Shown piece by piece: positions 36,311 to 49,272 of a DNA stretch of 64,000 bases (positions are counted from its first letter, which is position 1; each line of letters starts with the position of its first letter). Source of the stretch: Hamiltosporidium tvaerminnensis (taxonomy: Eukaryota; Microsporidia; Dubosqiidae). Both the position numbers and the translations under genes were made by a program. Location of the stretch: contig JAKIMF020000007.1 of the NCBI GenBank assembly GCA_022605425.2, positions 372,001 to 436,000 on the forward strand, written 5' to 3'. The notes under the pieces are model-generated. The model was not told where the DNA came from. It made no database searches and worked only from the letters and a program-made list of their open reading frames with translations.

Positions 36311-38097
36311 ATGCAAAAATTTAAGATAATAGAGCATGCATTATATCAATCTCTGAATGAAAAAAAAATTCTCTTTTTGAAAAAATTAAATAAGTTAGCA
36401 ATTAAAAAATTTAGAAAAAAAATCTTTAAGGAAACAAATAATTTTGTTCATTGTATTCCCAATTTAAGAAAAATTGATAAAAATTTCTTAAAAAAATTCA
36501 AAATTCCTAAATTAGGTAATAAAATGATTAATTATGTTTGCTAATAATTTCTGATTTAAAAAGGTAAATTACAAAATTATTTAATGAATGGAACTTAGCA
36601 CAAAATTATTGAATATTAGGGCATAATAAATATCCGCTGGTATTTCTAGTATTATTAGTGCGAACTAGATTGGCTGCTTTAGATGTTGAAGATGGGTTTC
36701 TCAATCAATTTTTTAAAGGTATTCTTACAATTATAATAATGAAAAGGAAAGTATTATTTCAAAGGAATTTTGTGTAAAAAAAAATTTCTTTTCTTGTTTT
36801 TAAACAAGTAAATGCAATTTTTGGCTACCAATTTTGAGTTCTTACGATAATAATTTAAAGTATTGGTGCGAAGAAATCATTTCTTTTTATAGAATATCTA
36901 AGCAGAAATCTACAAGCATGTTTTTAAATAATTTTCTTAAAGTTTTAGTAAACAATAATATTTAAGTATTTCCTTGTTTGGTGGGTTTTGAAAAAATCAA
37001 CGAATATGATTCCAAATTTCATATGGTAAGATTTCGGCACTATAAATATCCGCACCATGGAAAAAAGAAGATTTTTGATTTTTTGAGGGAATATATTGAA
37101 AGACTTGGTGAGTTGATTTCAAAATTGGAGTGTGGTATTTATTTATAAGACATAAATTTGCTTAAATAAATTAGATCTGAATTTGAAATCGAAGGTTTTG
37201 AAAGAAATGAATCGATTTCAATTATAGAAGTCGAAAATGAGTTAAAAAGAAAAGGTTATTATCCTGCTGAGTTCAAATTAGCCCTCATCTCCAAGTCACA
37301 AGTAAAAGACATGCAAGATCAGAAAATAAATATGTTTAGACCGGTATCTAGTATTTCAGTAGCATCACTGCAAGAATTTTTTCATAAATTTTTAGATATG
37401 TATGTTTCATGTATAAATCCTCGTTATTTGGAGAATATAAGGATATTTATGAACTAATAAAGAAAAATTTATCAAAGATTGGAGATACTTATTTACAGAT
37501 AAATAATTTATGAATCATATTTCACTTTCAGAAACTTTAAATTATATTTTTATGGATATGATTAAGATTGTGGGGCAGCTTTTTGCTAAAAAATCAAACG
37601 GAAATACAATTCTTTTTGAAAAATCCCGAAAAAGTTATTAAAAAATATACTCGCATAATTTTAGCACTGCGTATATTAATATATCAGATGAGAACGCAGC
37701 ATGCGTGAATTCGTTTGGCATAATCTAGAAATTTGAATCTTTTATTTCTCAGTTACTTGAAACTATTCCCAAAACATTTTTTATGATGATTGAAAATATT
37801 TTATAAGATACCAACAGAGAATTATTGAAAATAATTCAGACAAGAAAGATGAGGGAAAAAATGCCTCCGCTATAAAGCATTTGCGAAGAATTTTTGTGAT
37901 GAACTTGTAAATAACAAAATTTTATTCTGGATTTTCTTTGTAAAAGCGTAGAAGGTTTGATCTCTCTTACCAAACAAAATGATTCCGAATTTTTGAAAGA
38001 ATTTAGAAATAATCTTGAAATCATTTTATCTTCAAACTGGTCTTTTTATCAAAATGTTATAAAAAAATCCGGAGATTATGAATATTTTTCTCTTTAA
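36311..38097 (+). pseudogene. Decayed plus-strand gene of unknown family
   Basis: A string of protein-like segments in changing plus-strand frames. An ATG-started 77-codon piece at 36311-36544 is basic and helical. It is followed by segments near 36670-36777, 36985-37156 (with KFHMVRFRHYKYPHHGKKKI), 37170-37457 (95 codons, with KRKGYYPAEFKLALISKS and RPVSSISVASLQEFFHKF), about 37430-37640 (with LSETLNYIFMDMIKIVGQLF) and a last one ending at 38097 (with SVEGLISLTKQNDSEFLKEF). The pieces total roughly 450-500 codons. Several indels and stops separate them. No family is recognised. Intergenic DNA here rarely stays open this long on one strand repeatedly, which supports a dead gene. Confidence 0.5.
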
Positions 38098-41000
38098 GAT
38101 ATTTTCAAGATCGGATAAGCGTGATTTGATAAATGAAATTTAAGCGAAAAATATTTAATTTATAACGATTTATGAATAAATTTTCGTTGAGTTTTCATTT
38201 ATAGGTTTTTTTTCATTTTAACCCAATAATTCATTTATTGATCCGAATATATTTTTTTTGCAATTTAAATAATTTATTTTAACAATAATTTTTGTAATTT
38301 TTTTAAAAAAATATAACTTTTAAATTGTCAATTAATATGAATTATATTTTTGGCCTTTAAACTCAATTATAAGATATGATTCGATTTTTATTTTATTTCT
38401 TGCATATTAATTGACTATAATTCAATTTGCTTTTTCTTTCGTTGTTTTGTTTTATGTAATTTTTTGCATGAGAAGTTGAAAATCAGATATCATATTTCGC
38501 AATATATTTTCTTTCTCGTCGGATGGGCTTTTCCGTTATAATATTATAATATATCAATGCATTTCATCAAATCCAAAATACCCTTATTATAGCTTTTAGG
38601 TCTTGAGCTGAATTAAAAAGAATATTTGGCTCTAAAATTCATGCCTAAATGCTCTTTAATAGTTATAGATGAGAGAAATGCGTTTTTTTGTCTGATATGT
38701 TAGGGTAAACAAATTATATTTTGTAAAATTACAACGATTCACTTTAACTTACCACAAAAGAAAAATTTTGAATTTTATCTATAACCGAAGCAAGTTGGGT
38801 TTATATTCTAATAGAATTATGTAGGTTTAGTTTGATTAAGTGTGGGAGTTGATATTAACTACAGATTTGTTTTTTAAGGTATTTTTTTTACATCATTTTT
38901 CTATATAATCATAAGTTAATTCTATAAATCTTAGTCGAAATATTAATTAGAGTATTATTGATTCTATACCGTGCTTTTTTAAGTGAAATTTTTAGTTATT
39001 TCCTTTCTCTACGGATGGAACACACTAACAGTGAATCATAGGTTCGCCGCCTAATAGATGTCCCAAAGACGATTTTTATTTGATAGGTTGGGGTGTCAGT
39101 CTCACGAAAACTTTCCGAATGAAAGATAAAAATTTCAACAACTGGAGATCGAACCCGTCTTAACTGATTTTATAAAACCTAAATAGTTAAAAACAATTTA
39201 AAATATCTAAATTTTTATTTTTTTAAAAAATCATACAAAAATCGATCTTCAAACTTAATTTTTTTTTAAAAAGCGTAGTTGTAGTTTTCCACTTTGATTC
39301 TTTAGAATATTAATTGAGCGCCTGCCCTATTCACAGTATAAAATGAATTTTTTTTTCAATAGTTTTGTTTTTGATAGATATAAACAAATACTTTGATGTA
39401 ATTATACCTTTTGCTGTTGTATGATAACTTAGACTCGAAACTAATAATATGTTGGGTATTATAAGAAAGAAACCGGATAATATTTTCTACATTATGCTTA
39501 GTGAATCTATTTATCTAATGATTCTCAATTTTCTTTGCAAGAAATCTACAAATTATATTTTTTAGAACATGTTTTTTTAAGAAAACCATCTGTTTGATAG
39601 TAATATTAATACAACTAATTATTTTTTTTTTTGATTTTTCCTTCATAATCTGATTGTTTCATTGTATTTCTTTTTTCTCTACTTATATAATAGTCGCCCG
39701 GGTGGTTTTGTATCTAGCCAAAACACAAAACTCGCTTTTTTTTATACAATTTCCTTTTTTTAGATTTTATCTCAATTAAAATATAGTCTAAGAAATCAGC
39801 TTCTTATTCTTATGCATATTGAATACAACAAGTACACTGTTATATGTTAATTGGTTTTATAAAACGGCTTTTTTTGTACAATAGTTATTAAATGATTTTA
39901 CAGCTCTTAGCAAACTTTCTCTGTATTCAAAGAAGCTCATTAGATTGGTTTTATTTCAATATATATAGTTAAATATTAGTTCAAAAAGAATGGCTTTCTC
40001 GAAATCGGATCATGTCTTTATCCACAGAGTTTTTGCTAGTCACATCTTTTTATGTATTTTTGAGCTCAGAGCTAATCGAAATTTTACTTCTTTTATATTA
40101 AGATCAGTGAAAAATTGTATTTTAGATGTGCTTATATTTAGTAGTTTAAAATATAATTTAGGTTCTGGAATATACTTTGTCTAGGTTGGACTTTAATATT
40201 TTATTATTTGACTGAAAAAAGCGTTATTATTCCAAATAAAATCCAAAGACATTTTTTTGTGCATTTCTATGGACATTTCCCTTTTTATTCATTTTTTTTG
40301 GTATACAAGTGTATGTTTGAAGATTTTTAAATTCATAGATTAAAAGCAAAGCAAAAGGATAACAAAAAACAAAATTTGATATGAATAAAACATGGAGTGG
40401 TCTGCAAGGGAATGTAATGCATTTTGGCAAGGAAATCTTTTATGGCTACAGTTTAAGTTTAATGCACAGAGAAAAAGCTTGGATATTATTTTGTGCCCTT
40501 ATTTCCGCAAAGCTAGATTCTATTACTGGATATATATTTCGTAGTAAAAATCACAATGCTTTACTAATAAAAAAGAACATTTGAAACCATTTTCGGAATT
40601 TTTTTCATTAAACAGTACGTAAGTGGTAAAATTTATATCAACCAAATTATTATTATCTAAAACTTTTAGAAAGCTATAAAGTTTCAAATTTTCAAAGAAT
40701 CGACATTTAAAAAGAAAATCCAAGAATACACTCTGTCTCAATATTATAAAAGGTTTATTTTTTTTGCATCTATGAAAAATATGTTTATATTTGAGTAAAC
40801 TCCTGCACAGTTAAAATATGTTTTATTCATGTGAAATTCATACCAGAAATCATATATATGGCAATTTTAGCAGTCTAATATATAAAATAAATCTTTTGAA
40901 AATATTAACCGTTTAGCTACTAATTCATACTTGATTTTAGATCCGAAATTTTAGCGAACTTGCACATAAGTTTTAAAACGAAAATCTTTATCATTGCACA

Positions 41001-41846
41001 TAAATATACCAACTGAAAATCTTATTACGAACCAGAAAACCATAATGTTACTGGTAAAAACCAAGCCATCATCGTTTGCATACACAAGCTAATTTCTATG
41101 TATTTCAAGTTGAAATTTCATTTCATATCTCAGCTTAAAATTGTAAAGTTTAAATATACAAACATATTTATAAATAAATGTTCTAAACAAGCTGATATAA
41201 TATAAAATCGTAATACAGGCCTTAATGTATCAATTCTTCTATCAATAAAACATATGCCTTTTTGTTCATTATAGTCTTTAATACCCATCCGATTCATCTT
41301 AAAAAACATATCAAAGTGTAGTCTTTTGGATGAATTTGTATATTTCTTAGGTTTCATAAATTCTTCTGCTTCTTTAGAAGAAAATTGGTTAGTAATCAGA
41401 TGAAGTTGCTCTGTTTTTTATTTAGTTATATCATATTTTTGTATACGAATAGTTTGAGTATATTCTATTCATGATATTAACGTATTGATATATTCAATAT
41501 AAATAATCTCTTTTTCAATACCTCATCAGGATTTCTATGATACTGCGACTTCAAGCTTTTGATCTAAAATTATGTAAAACCTATTTATGAACAAGTAAGT
41601 TTCATGTAATTCGTTAATTTTGTTGACATTCTGTGATTACAGGTCGAAGCTTACTTTAGACTCATCTAAAACGAACAACATACCCTTATTCTTGAATTTT
41701 CAAACCAAATAGACCCCCAATAAGCTATATCTCGGCTACTTATATGAATCCCACCATGACTATACAATCTCATACTAACAGATATGACTTGCTATTTGGA
41801 ATTTCTGTGTTTTTAAAGGGTATATTTTTTGTAGCACATAGGCGTA
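38098..41846. other. Gene-free AT-rich DNA
   Basis: No supportable gene. Open frames at 39990-40184, 40227-40430, 40381-40584, 40523-40741 and 41130-41357 are 60-75 codons, overlap on opposite strands and carry no domain. A GC-richer patch at about 39010-39170 ends in GGAGATCGAACCC, which resembles the end of a tRNA but does not fold as one. Confidence 0.5.
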
Positions 41847-42101
41847 ATGGCTCCTAAGCCCAGTAAAGTTGGTTTTCTATGTTTTTTCATGAAAATATCG
41901 CACAAATTCTGTCGTGGCTTACGATATGGCTATATAAAAAACTTCAAAAAAAAACAGTTTTACAATTTTATAAATCGTTTCCATATTTTACAAATTTTTA
42001 ATTACAGCCGAAAATTCGGTTGTATTTTAGTTCACAGAAATTCTAACGAGTATTACAAACCAATTTGTTATAATTTATTAACAAAATTTTTTAAAATGTG
42101 A
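41847..42101 (+). CDS. Small basic protein, uncertain
   Basis: An 84-codon ATG-started frame (MAPKPSKVGFLCFFMKISHK at the start) lies 67 bp upstream of, and in the same direction as, the 126-aa gene at 42169. It is rich in Lys, Phe, Tyr and Asn. No domain, signal or motif was recognised. Frames of this length occur by chance at this composition. The only support is tight same-strand spacing, as in compact microsporidian gene pairs. Confidence 0.2.
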   Translation: MAPKPSKVGFLCFFMKISHKFCRGLRYGYIKNFKKKQFYNFINRFHILQIFNYSRKFGCILVHRNSNEYYKPICYNLLTKFFKM

Positions 42102-42162
42102 TTTCTCTCCACCTAACATAACCAATCATACAAAATTATATTTAAAATATATTTCAAAAAAG

Positions 42163-42165
42163 CCC
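42163..42165 (+). promoter_or_regulatory. CCC-type start-proximal signal
   Basis: A CCC triplet three bases before the ATG at 42169 (AGCCCATAATGG). Many microsporidian genes have a CCC or GGG motif just upstream of the start codon. It is a weak single-site match, noted because it supports this start. Confidence 0.35.
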
Positions 42166-42168
42166 ATA

Positions 42169-42549
42169 ATGGACTCTGAACTTCAACAAACATTAGATTC
42201 TTTAAAACATAAACTAACAACATATAAAAGAGCATTTATAAATAAAATAAGAAAAGATTATCAAGACTTTTTATCGTCAAATAAAGAAGAACTTTCGAAA
42301 ATGACTTTATATTCATTTTCTAAATCTTTAAATAAGGGATTTTTAGGGAAAAAAATTCTTATAAAAAATGCCTCTAAAAAACGTGATACTAAAAATATTA
42401 GATCTTCTATTGCAATAAGTATAGGAGATAGACAGATAATATATAATGGGAATACTTTCACATCTAATTTGGGTGATGAAATAAATGATCCCGAACTTTT
42501 AAATGTTGTAAATGTTATCAGACAAAAGTTTGATAAGAAAACCGAATAA
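42169..42549 (+). CDS. Small intact protein, faintly borealin-like
   Basis: A 126-codon frame with an ATG at 42169 and a CCC signal just upstream. Residues 1-50 form a charged amphipathic helix (LKHKLTTYKRAFINKIRKDY, then FLSSNKEELSKMTLYSFSKS). The middle is basic (KKILIKNASKKRDTKN). The C-terminus has a short beta-rich unit (SSIAISIGDRQIIYNGNTF) and a final helix (PELLNVVNVIRQKF). A helical N-terminus with a leucine/lysine pattern followed by a small beta-containing end is reminiscent of borealin/Nbl1, the chromosomal-passenger subunit. The similarity is a pattern impression only, and I give no symbol. Codon use is ordinary for the window and no lesion is seen. A lineage-specific protein is equally possible. 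Confidence 0.7.
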   Translation: MDSELQQTLDSLKHKLTTYKRAFINKIRKDYQDFLSSNKEELSKMTLYSFSKSLNKGFLGKKILIKNASKKRDTKNIRSSIAISIGDRQIIYNGNTFTSNLGDEINDPELLNVVNVIRQKFDKKTE

Positions 42550-44566
42550 ATTATAAATTTACTATTATTTTTTAAAAACTTCTTTCAAATTGAAATCTTT
42601 AACTTATATAAGAATATTTTGTAAAAATAATGTATAAATCAATATTCTCTATCCAAAGATAAAGATAGTAGTATCGTTATTAAGTCACTAATCTTAATTG
42701 GTTAAAGTAAAAAAATTAAAATTTTCTGTATTTTCTTACAAAAAAGTGATTAGTTTAGGAGAAATTAAGGAAAATCATTTCTGAATTAAATTTTGTATTC
42801 AACAAATAAATTATAATCTTAGGTTTCTTTAAATTAATGTAGTTATGATTTACTCTATTATATCCTTTTAGGTAATTAATCAAAATAGGATTGTTTTATT
42901 CCTTGGATTCTAATATTGGCGATTCAGAAATCTTTATAGATAAATTATTTTTAAAAAATTCATCGTCAGAATAGGCGCTAGGCATAAGATTGCTATATTG
43001 CTAAAGTACTTCCAATTTAAAACTGGTGTGTAACAATCAAAAAGTTTCTTCTTTTTTCCTAAAAAAAGCAAGTGGTTAAATTTAATATTTTTTTTTTCAC
43101 AAAAGAAGAATTAATCAAGTTTAAAAAATTAAAGATGCATGAGACATTTTTTTAGTAAAATTAAATGTCTCAACAATATTTTTTTGGAACAGGTTAATTA
43201 AACTTTGGCTTTCAAGTGACTGTAAATATATGCTATTCTGGTTGTAGTATTAATGATTTATTCGACAATAAATTATTATCTCGATAAATAATTTGAGAAT
43301 TATTTTGAATAAAAAGATATTCTTAGACGCAAATAATTATTGTATGATCTTAAAGAACATAAATAATTTCTTTTTGGAAAATATCTTTGTCCATCTTTTT
43401 CAGCTGATTATATATTTTAAAATAATAGGTACTAATTCGTAAATAAACAAATATTTCAAAGTGTTTATATTCACTTCATAAATGATTTTATTCTTTTTAA
43501 AATATAATATTCAGAATAATATTTTTATTTATATCTTTTTAATAATTAAAAAACAAATTTGATTTTTTTCAATAAACTTTGCACTGAAATTAAAAAAAAA
43601 CGTTTTTGTTTCTATAAATAAATTATAAATTATGTTTAAATAAATCAATTACTTAATTGCTTATAATATATAGAAATAATTCAATCATATTTTCTTATAG
43701 CTTATAACTACATTTTTTTAAGCTTTTAAACTTTTACAAAATATAAATAAATATTTTCTTTTTACTTCAAATTATAAGATAAAAAATGTATAAAATATAT
43801 GAGAAGTATGAAAACTGAATGTTTCTGTTCTTTTTAATTTTTATAAATTATATCATATCTTATTCTTTTTTTAGCATTCTTTTTCGTTTGAAGAAATGTA
43901 AAAAAAAATAAAAACTAATTAAAAGAGCTATTTTATATATATTGAGTATTGGATCTCGGTATTCGGAAAACTGTACAGTTAGATTATATACTTTTTAATA
44001 TAATTGACTATCACAAGGTTTTTTAAAGAAAAGAAATTCTTGTGATAAATTAAGAAGAATAGCATTTTTAAGTTTTGGTAAAAAATAGGATTAAAACATG
44101 AATGAAATTAAAAGTTCTTAAAGAAATAAAAGAATTTAAAGCAAATAAATTTTTTATGAGAATAAAGACAAAAAAAGAGATTTAAAAGTTTTGTAATATA
44201 TAATTTATATCAAATATTCATAATAAATAAACTAGAATTATAAAGAATTAGTATCTTAGAAGAAATCGTCCTTTTAAATACAATAGTTGTAAAATAAGAA
44301 ACCGATTTTCCATTTTAGTGGCTAGGTATTAGAAGCAAATGCATCTATTTTTTGCAACATTGATATTCAACCATTTAAATAAACATTCCTCTCGACTCAA
44401 TACACCAAAATAATTTTTGAAATAATGATTTTATTCAACCTGCTAAGTATTAGAAAATTTTATACTGTTTCATACCTAAGCGAGTTATGCTTTATAATTA
44501 GGTTATTAAACCAAAAATGTTATCGGAACTCAATGCTTATAATAATATAAAATTTTAGTAAATTTG
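42550..44566. other. Gene-free AT-rich DNA
   Basis: Very AT-rich, with many poly-A and poly-T runs. No frame of note and no recognisable repeat terminus upstream of retroelement copy D. Confidence 0.55.
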
Positions 44567-47500
44567 AATGGGTAGAAGGAAAAAAATAGAGAGCGGAAAT
44601 ATAAGAAATAAAAAAAAAGGCTGTAAACAACTTGGAGAACAGCGCAGGATAGATTTTGATGTGTGATGTAGATGTAGCAATGTTATCCGAGAGACTTTCA
44701 CCTCCACCGACCTTCCATGACACCACCCACCAACCACCAAGCAGTAGTTGCCAGACTAGTCCAGTCTGCTTAGTTGACACCATACCCTCGTCTTCTGGTA
44801 CCGATGCCACTGCGTTTAAACTAGCCAACAGAATGAAAAACCTCAATACAGATGCCATTATAGAAGGGAATCGACCGATGATAGTGCACTCTTTACTCGA
44901 CTCTGTCACTGTCGTAGAGCAGGAATGGCCTAGATCTGCTATTCTAGCAGTGCAAAAGAGGTTTGAGAGAATGCCCAGAAATGGCTGGATAGAGCTTCAC
45001 TGGTACTAAAATGAGAAATCCGGCTGCACTGAAACTCTCGAAGTGTTAAAAAAATTGGCACAAAATAAGGCAGAAAGGGAATAAGGCTAAAAGAGAATAG
45101 AGCGACGTAGAATCGCCACTTGTCTCACTGAGCTTAGCACCCTGAGTGACACCACGGAGTACATAAACCTGAGAGATAAATTTTTGAGTAAAATAAAAGA
45201 AATCTCGAAGAAGGAAATTGGAAAGGTGGTGGTCCGAACTCGAAAGCTTCCAAGTGAAATTGTTGGGTAAGGTTTGGACCTTATTAATCGAATTATCGGT
45301 GAGTATGCTGATTCTTATGTGCCGATGACGATAACTGCTGTGGCACGGATAATCCGGGCAGCCCAGGTATGCTATGACGAGGCAACACGCAAAGAGAAGC
45401 CTAGATTCGCTTGGAAGGAAAACATAAAAAGTAAAATTTCTAAGTTAGTACTTTCCAAAGATCTTCTCGAGAAGGCTCGTAAGCAGGAAAAGCTCTCCAC
45501 TTCGGAAACGAAGAGCCTTAAGAAAATCATGCGAGAGTTTAATTTAAACTTGAGCAGCGTAACTGATCTTTCTGAGGCTTTAGTTAAGAAGAATGAGTCT
45601 TTGAATGTGTACGAGAAAAAATTACGATGCATGAAAGTAGGAAGCAATTCCGAAAAGATAATCGTATGTTTGAGCTTTTCCGAGGGCGATTTTATCGTGG
45701 GTTATCTGGGCGTGTGGAATCCGAGCATGTGGTGAGTCGTGATGAAATTGTGAGTTTTTGGTCTACAATGTGGAACAAAAATGATGACACAGTCACGTAT
45801 GATGATTATTTGATTCCTTTTGTATCAGATAATTATCCAGCCACGTTTCCTATACTTGATGAATTTGTAAATATCATTAATTGGCTTCCCAATTGGAAAG
45901 CTGCTGGAATTGATAGTATTTACAATTTTTCATTAAGAAACTTACAACTCTTCACAAATATATTTATGATATTGTGAAAGTTATATGTTTAGAAGGAACA
46001 CTTCAAGCTGATTGGTTTTACTGCGGGCTTACGTATTTGAATCCTAAAGGAATTACATGAAGAGACTCTGACTATAGGCCAATCACTTGTATGTCCAACC
46101 CTAATAGTTAACGACAAAGTGTGTAACGAAAGTCGTTCAAGTTGAAGTGGAAAGGCATGGGTTGCTTGCGGAGAACCAGCTGGGAGAAGTTAGAGGCGTG
46201 CAGGGAGCGAAAGAGCATGCTCTACTTAATATTGCCCCAAAATAAAGAGTACGGAAACAATCTTGAGGCAACATGGATTGATGTTAAAAAGGCTTATGAT
46301 CAAATAGAACATGCTCATTTAACTCAATGCATTGAAAACCTAAATTTACCTGATTGGATTATGAAATTTATTGAGGCAATTATATCAAAATGGAAAATTG
46401 ATATATCAGTAGGGCCTACAAAAATCATGAACCAGAAGATTGAGAGAGGGATTCTACAAGGAGATAGTCTGTCACATTTGTTATTTGTGTAGTGTATGGA
46501 TCCATTAAGCCAAAAAGCTTAATGAAAAATACACAGAAGTGCAGTACAAACAGATGCAGAATCCCATTCTACTAATCATCTCTTGTTTATTAATGATCTT
46601 AAGCTCCTCGCTAAAGACATTTTGACATTGAGTGCTATGACAGACGAGGAAAAGGAATTTTTAAAGGTGATTGGGTTAGAGATTAACAAAGAGAAGTCCG
46701 CCACAAATGATACATGTTGTGGTGATACTGCTACTCTTCTAGAAAGTGTTAGTGTTTACAAATATTTAGGAATAATAGAAGATAGCAGAGGAATCCCAAC
46801 ACGTAGCTCATTTGAAGAAGTACAGAGCAAACTTATATCAAGAGTTGAAAGACTTTGTCACACTAGATTAAATGCAAAAAATTTATTTTCTGCAATCAAT
46901 CAACATGCGATATCGTTAATCAACTACCACATAGGAGTACTTCGACTTGAACCGGCTGACTTCTCTAAGTTAGATGATGCAGTGCGTGCGGTGTTGGTTA
47001 AAAATAAGATACATCTCCGCCCAGGATGTAAAGAGCGGTTGTATCTTCCTAGAACAGAACTTGGAAGATGCCTACATAGTGTTGAGTTGCGAAGCGAACA
47101 TATGCTTCTGCAACTCTTGGATTGTCTGGAAAAAAGTAAAGAAATATCAACTAGACGAGCAGCAATCCTCGAGGTGGAGAATAATAATAAATCCCATCTT
47201 GCACTAATAAAAGGCTTCTTAAAAGTAAAGTACAGGTTGATAGAAGAAGTCACTAAGAAAAGTTTAGAAGAAGCTCAACTTGCAAAACTATATAACGAAA
47301 TAGAAAAACGAAAACTTCATTCAAAGTTATATAATGCAGGAAAAAATGAGCTTGTGAGTGTTAGTGACTCTTCAATATGGCTAAAGAGAGAGAATATTAG
47401 GCATAGCAATGAAGCCGTGTTCTGCTATATCCAGGATAGAAATGTATTCTGGGGAGCAGATGGTATGTGCCAACACTGCAATAAATCTGGTAAGACTGTA

Positions 47501-48338
47501 GATCATATAACAAATCGATGTGAAAAAATGCTAGTCCATGACTATACCAGACCGCATAATAAAGTGATTAGATGCCTACACCTACTTCTCCTAAATAGAT
47601 ATAAGTTTAAGTCTTCGAAACGAATTAGGAGTCACTCAGTTCAAGAAATTCTCGATAATGAGTATGCAGAGATAAGAGGGGACACCAGAATGTAAACTGA
47701 TGTTAAAATTCGAATAACAGACCCGACATATATATTTTAGATAAGAAGAAGAATAAGATAACACTCTTGAAGTAGGAATCACTTCCCAAATTCACTTGAA
47801 ATAGTTGAAACTGAAAAACTTAGGAATTATGACCTGCTAGCCAATGAGTTGGGTCTTATTTATAAGTTTAGTGTTGAGATAATCCCTTATGTGATAACCT
47901 GGGACAGTATTGTGACAAATACCATAAATTCCATCTTAAAAGACTAGAAATACCCATAAATGTAAGGCATACATTCAGTCTATAGCACTTAAGAAGACGG
48001 TCGAAACAACTTCCTTTAATCGACGAAGAGGACTTGAGTCAGGACTAAATGCCGAAGAGAGCTGGGAGAGAGCGTCAATGGGTGTTATTATGAGAGCAGA
48101 GATGCATGAGGAACCAATACCCTCTTTAAAAGAAGAGAAGAGAGAAGAAGATGGTGCAAAAATTTTAAACCTAAAAATAATGCACCCCTTATTTCACAAG
48201 GAGGAACCACTTTAGAGGAACCGACTAATACATAAATGAAGAGTAGAATTTGGAAGAAAAGACAGCAGTGGTTAAAGAGGTAGAAGAAAAAGCATAAAAA
48301 TAGTAAAAATATTTTAACCCAGAATTTTATTAATAAAA
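44567..48338 (+). mobile_element. Degraded full-length RLE retrotransposon (copy D)
   Basis: Starts at ATGGGTAGAAGG (44568) and ends with AACCCAGAATTTTATTAATAA (48316-48336). Open pieces correspond to the N-terminus (44656-45009), the coiled region (45274-45735, 45627-45977), RT motifs A-B (46142-46492) and motif C through the finger (46583-47695). Many stops and indels occur, especially in the nuclease and tail. Motif C reads INDL instead of IDDL. No convincing target duplication. It is followed 930 bp later by copy E in the same orientation and shares an identical 1,012-bp tract with it. Confidence 0.9.
46159..47170. repeat. Identical tract shared with copy E, copy D side
   Basis: About 1,012 bp identical base for base to 50889-51900 by my reading, at an offset of 4,730. 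It includes shared lesions: a frameshift at GCCCCAAAATAAAG, a TAG stop in TTATTTGTGTAGTGTATGG, an extra A in AGCCAAAAAGCTT and the motif C Asp-to-Asn change. Mismatches start immediately outside. Confidence 0.85.
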
Positions 48339-49257
48339 AAAATATATTTTCTTGAGATGTTTTAAAATTTAATTTGTAAATTTGATTTTTGATGATAGAC
48401 TAAAATAGTAATTCGACAAAGCCTTCGTCAGTAATTTAAAACAATATGTTTTAGATTTGATAAATTCGTACAAGATTATTTGTCAAGTATATATAAATTA
48501 CTCGCATATAATATTAGCATTTTACGATTTTTTGATTAAAAAAATTATTGTATGAATTGTGATGTAATTTAAAAATTTGAATGTTAAAAACATCTTCTGT
48601 ATAATATATAATTTACTGATATTAAAGTATAATATTAAGAATAAAATGAATTTTAAAGCCAGTATATTCGATAATATAGGTAGAAATATTTTCAAAATAG
48701 TTAAAATTGTTTATTTCAGTTATTTTACCTGAATGCACATGCGCTCCAAAATTTTATATTAAGTTAACTTTAAAAATTAAAGGATTAGATGTAATTGAAA
48801 CAATTAAAGCTAAACTGATAAACAAAGAATTGGATTGCAAAAACCTTTAAGAAAGACTCTTAATATGTATTTTGATTTATTTTTTTAATTATGAAATGCG
48901 TACTATCAAACAGAAAGAAAGTAAATTTTCATGGTTTCTCAAATTAAATTCTATAATTATTACTTTATGAAAATATTTTATATTCTTTAAAGATACTTTT
49001 CGTCGTAGATATATGAATAATTGGTTACAGTAACTTAAAGCTTGCTTAACCCCCCCCCCTATTTCATTTGATCAACATATAATATACAAAAAACAATTTT
49101 GATCTCAAATTTAATCTTTTTATAAAATCAAATAATTTTATGAAGTTTACAAGGAAAATCAACTCAAAACAGTGAGAAAAAACAAAATTATATTTGATTT
49201 TAAGGCAGTAGATTTATCTGCATTTTTTAAAATATTAATACCAATATATAATGAATA
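48339..49257. other. Spacer between tandem retroelements
   Basis: AT-rich, no gene seen. Contains a run of ten C at 49050-49059, unusual in this composition and prone to length error. Confidence 0.55.
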
Positions 49258-49269
49258 TTATTATTTCAT
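49258..49269. repeat. Target-site duplication of copy E, left
   Basis: TTATTATTTCAT, repeated at 53080-53091. It lies three bases before the element's start codon. Confidence 0.75.
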
Positions 49270-49272
49270 AAA

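Noticed and set aside
39140-39170. tRNA-like end (GGAGATCGAACCC) on the minus strand
   Set aside because: The implied T-arm does not pair and no anticodon or acceptor stem can be drawn.
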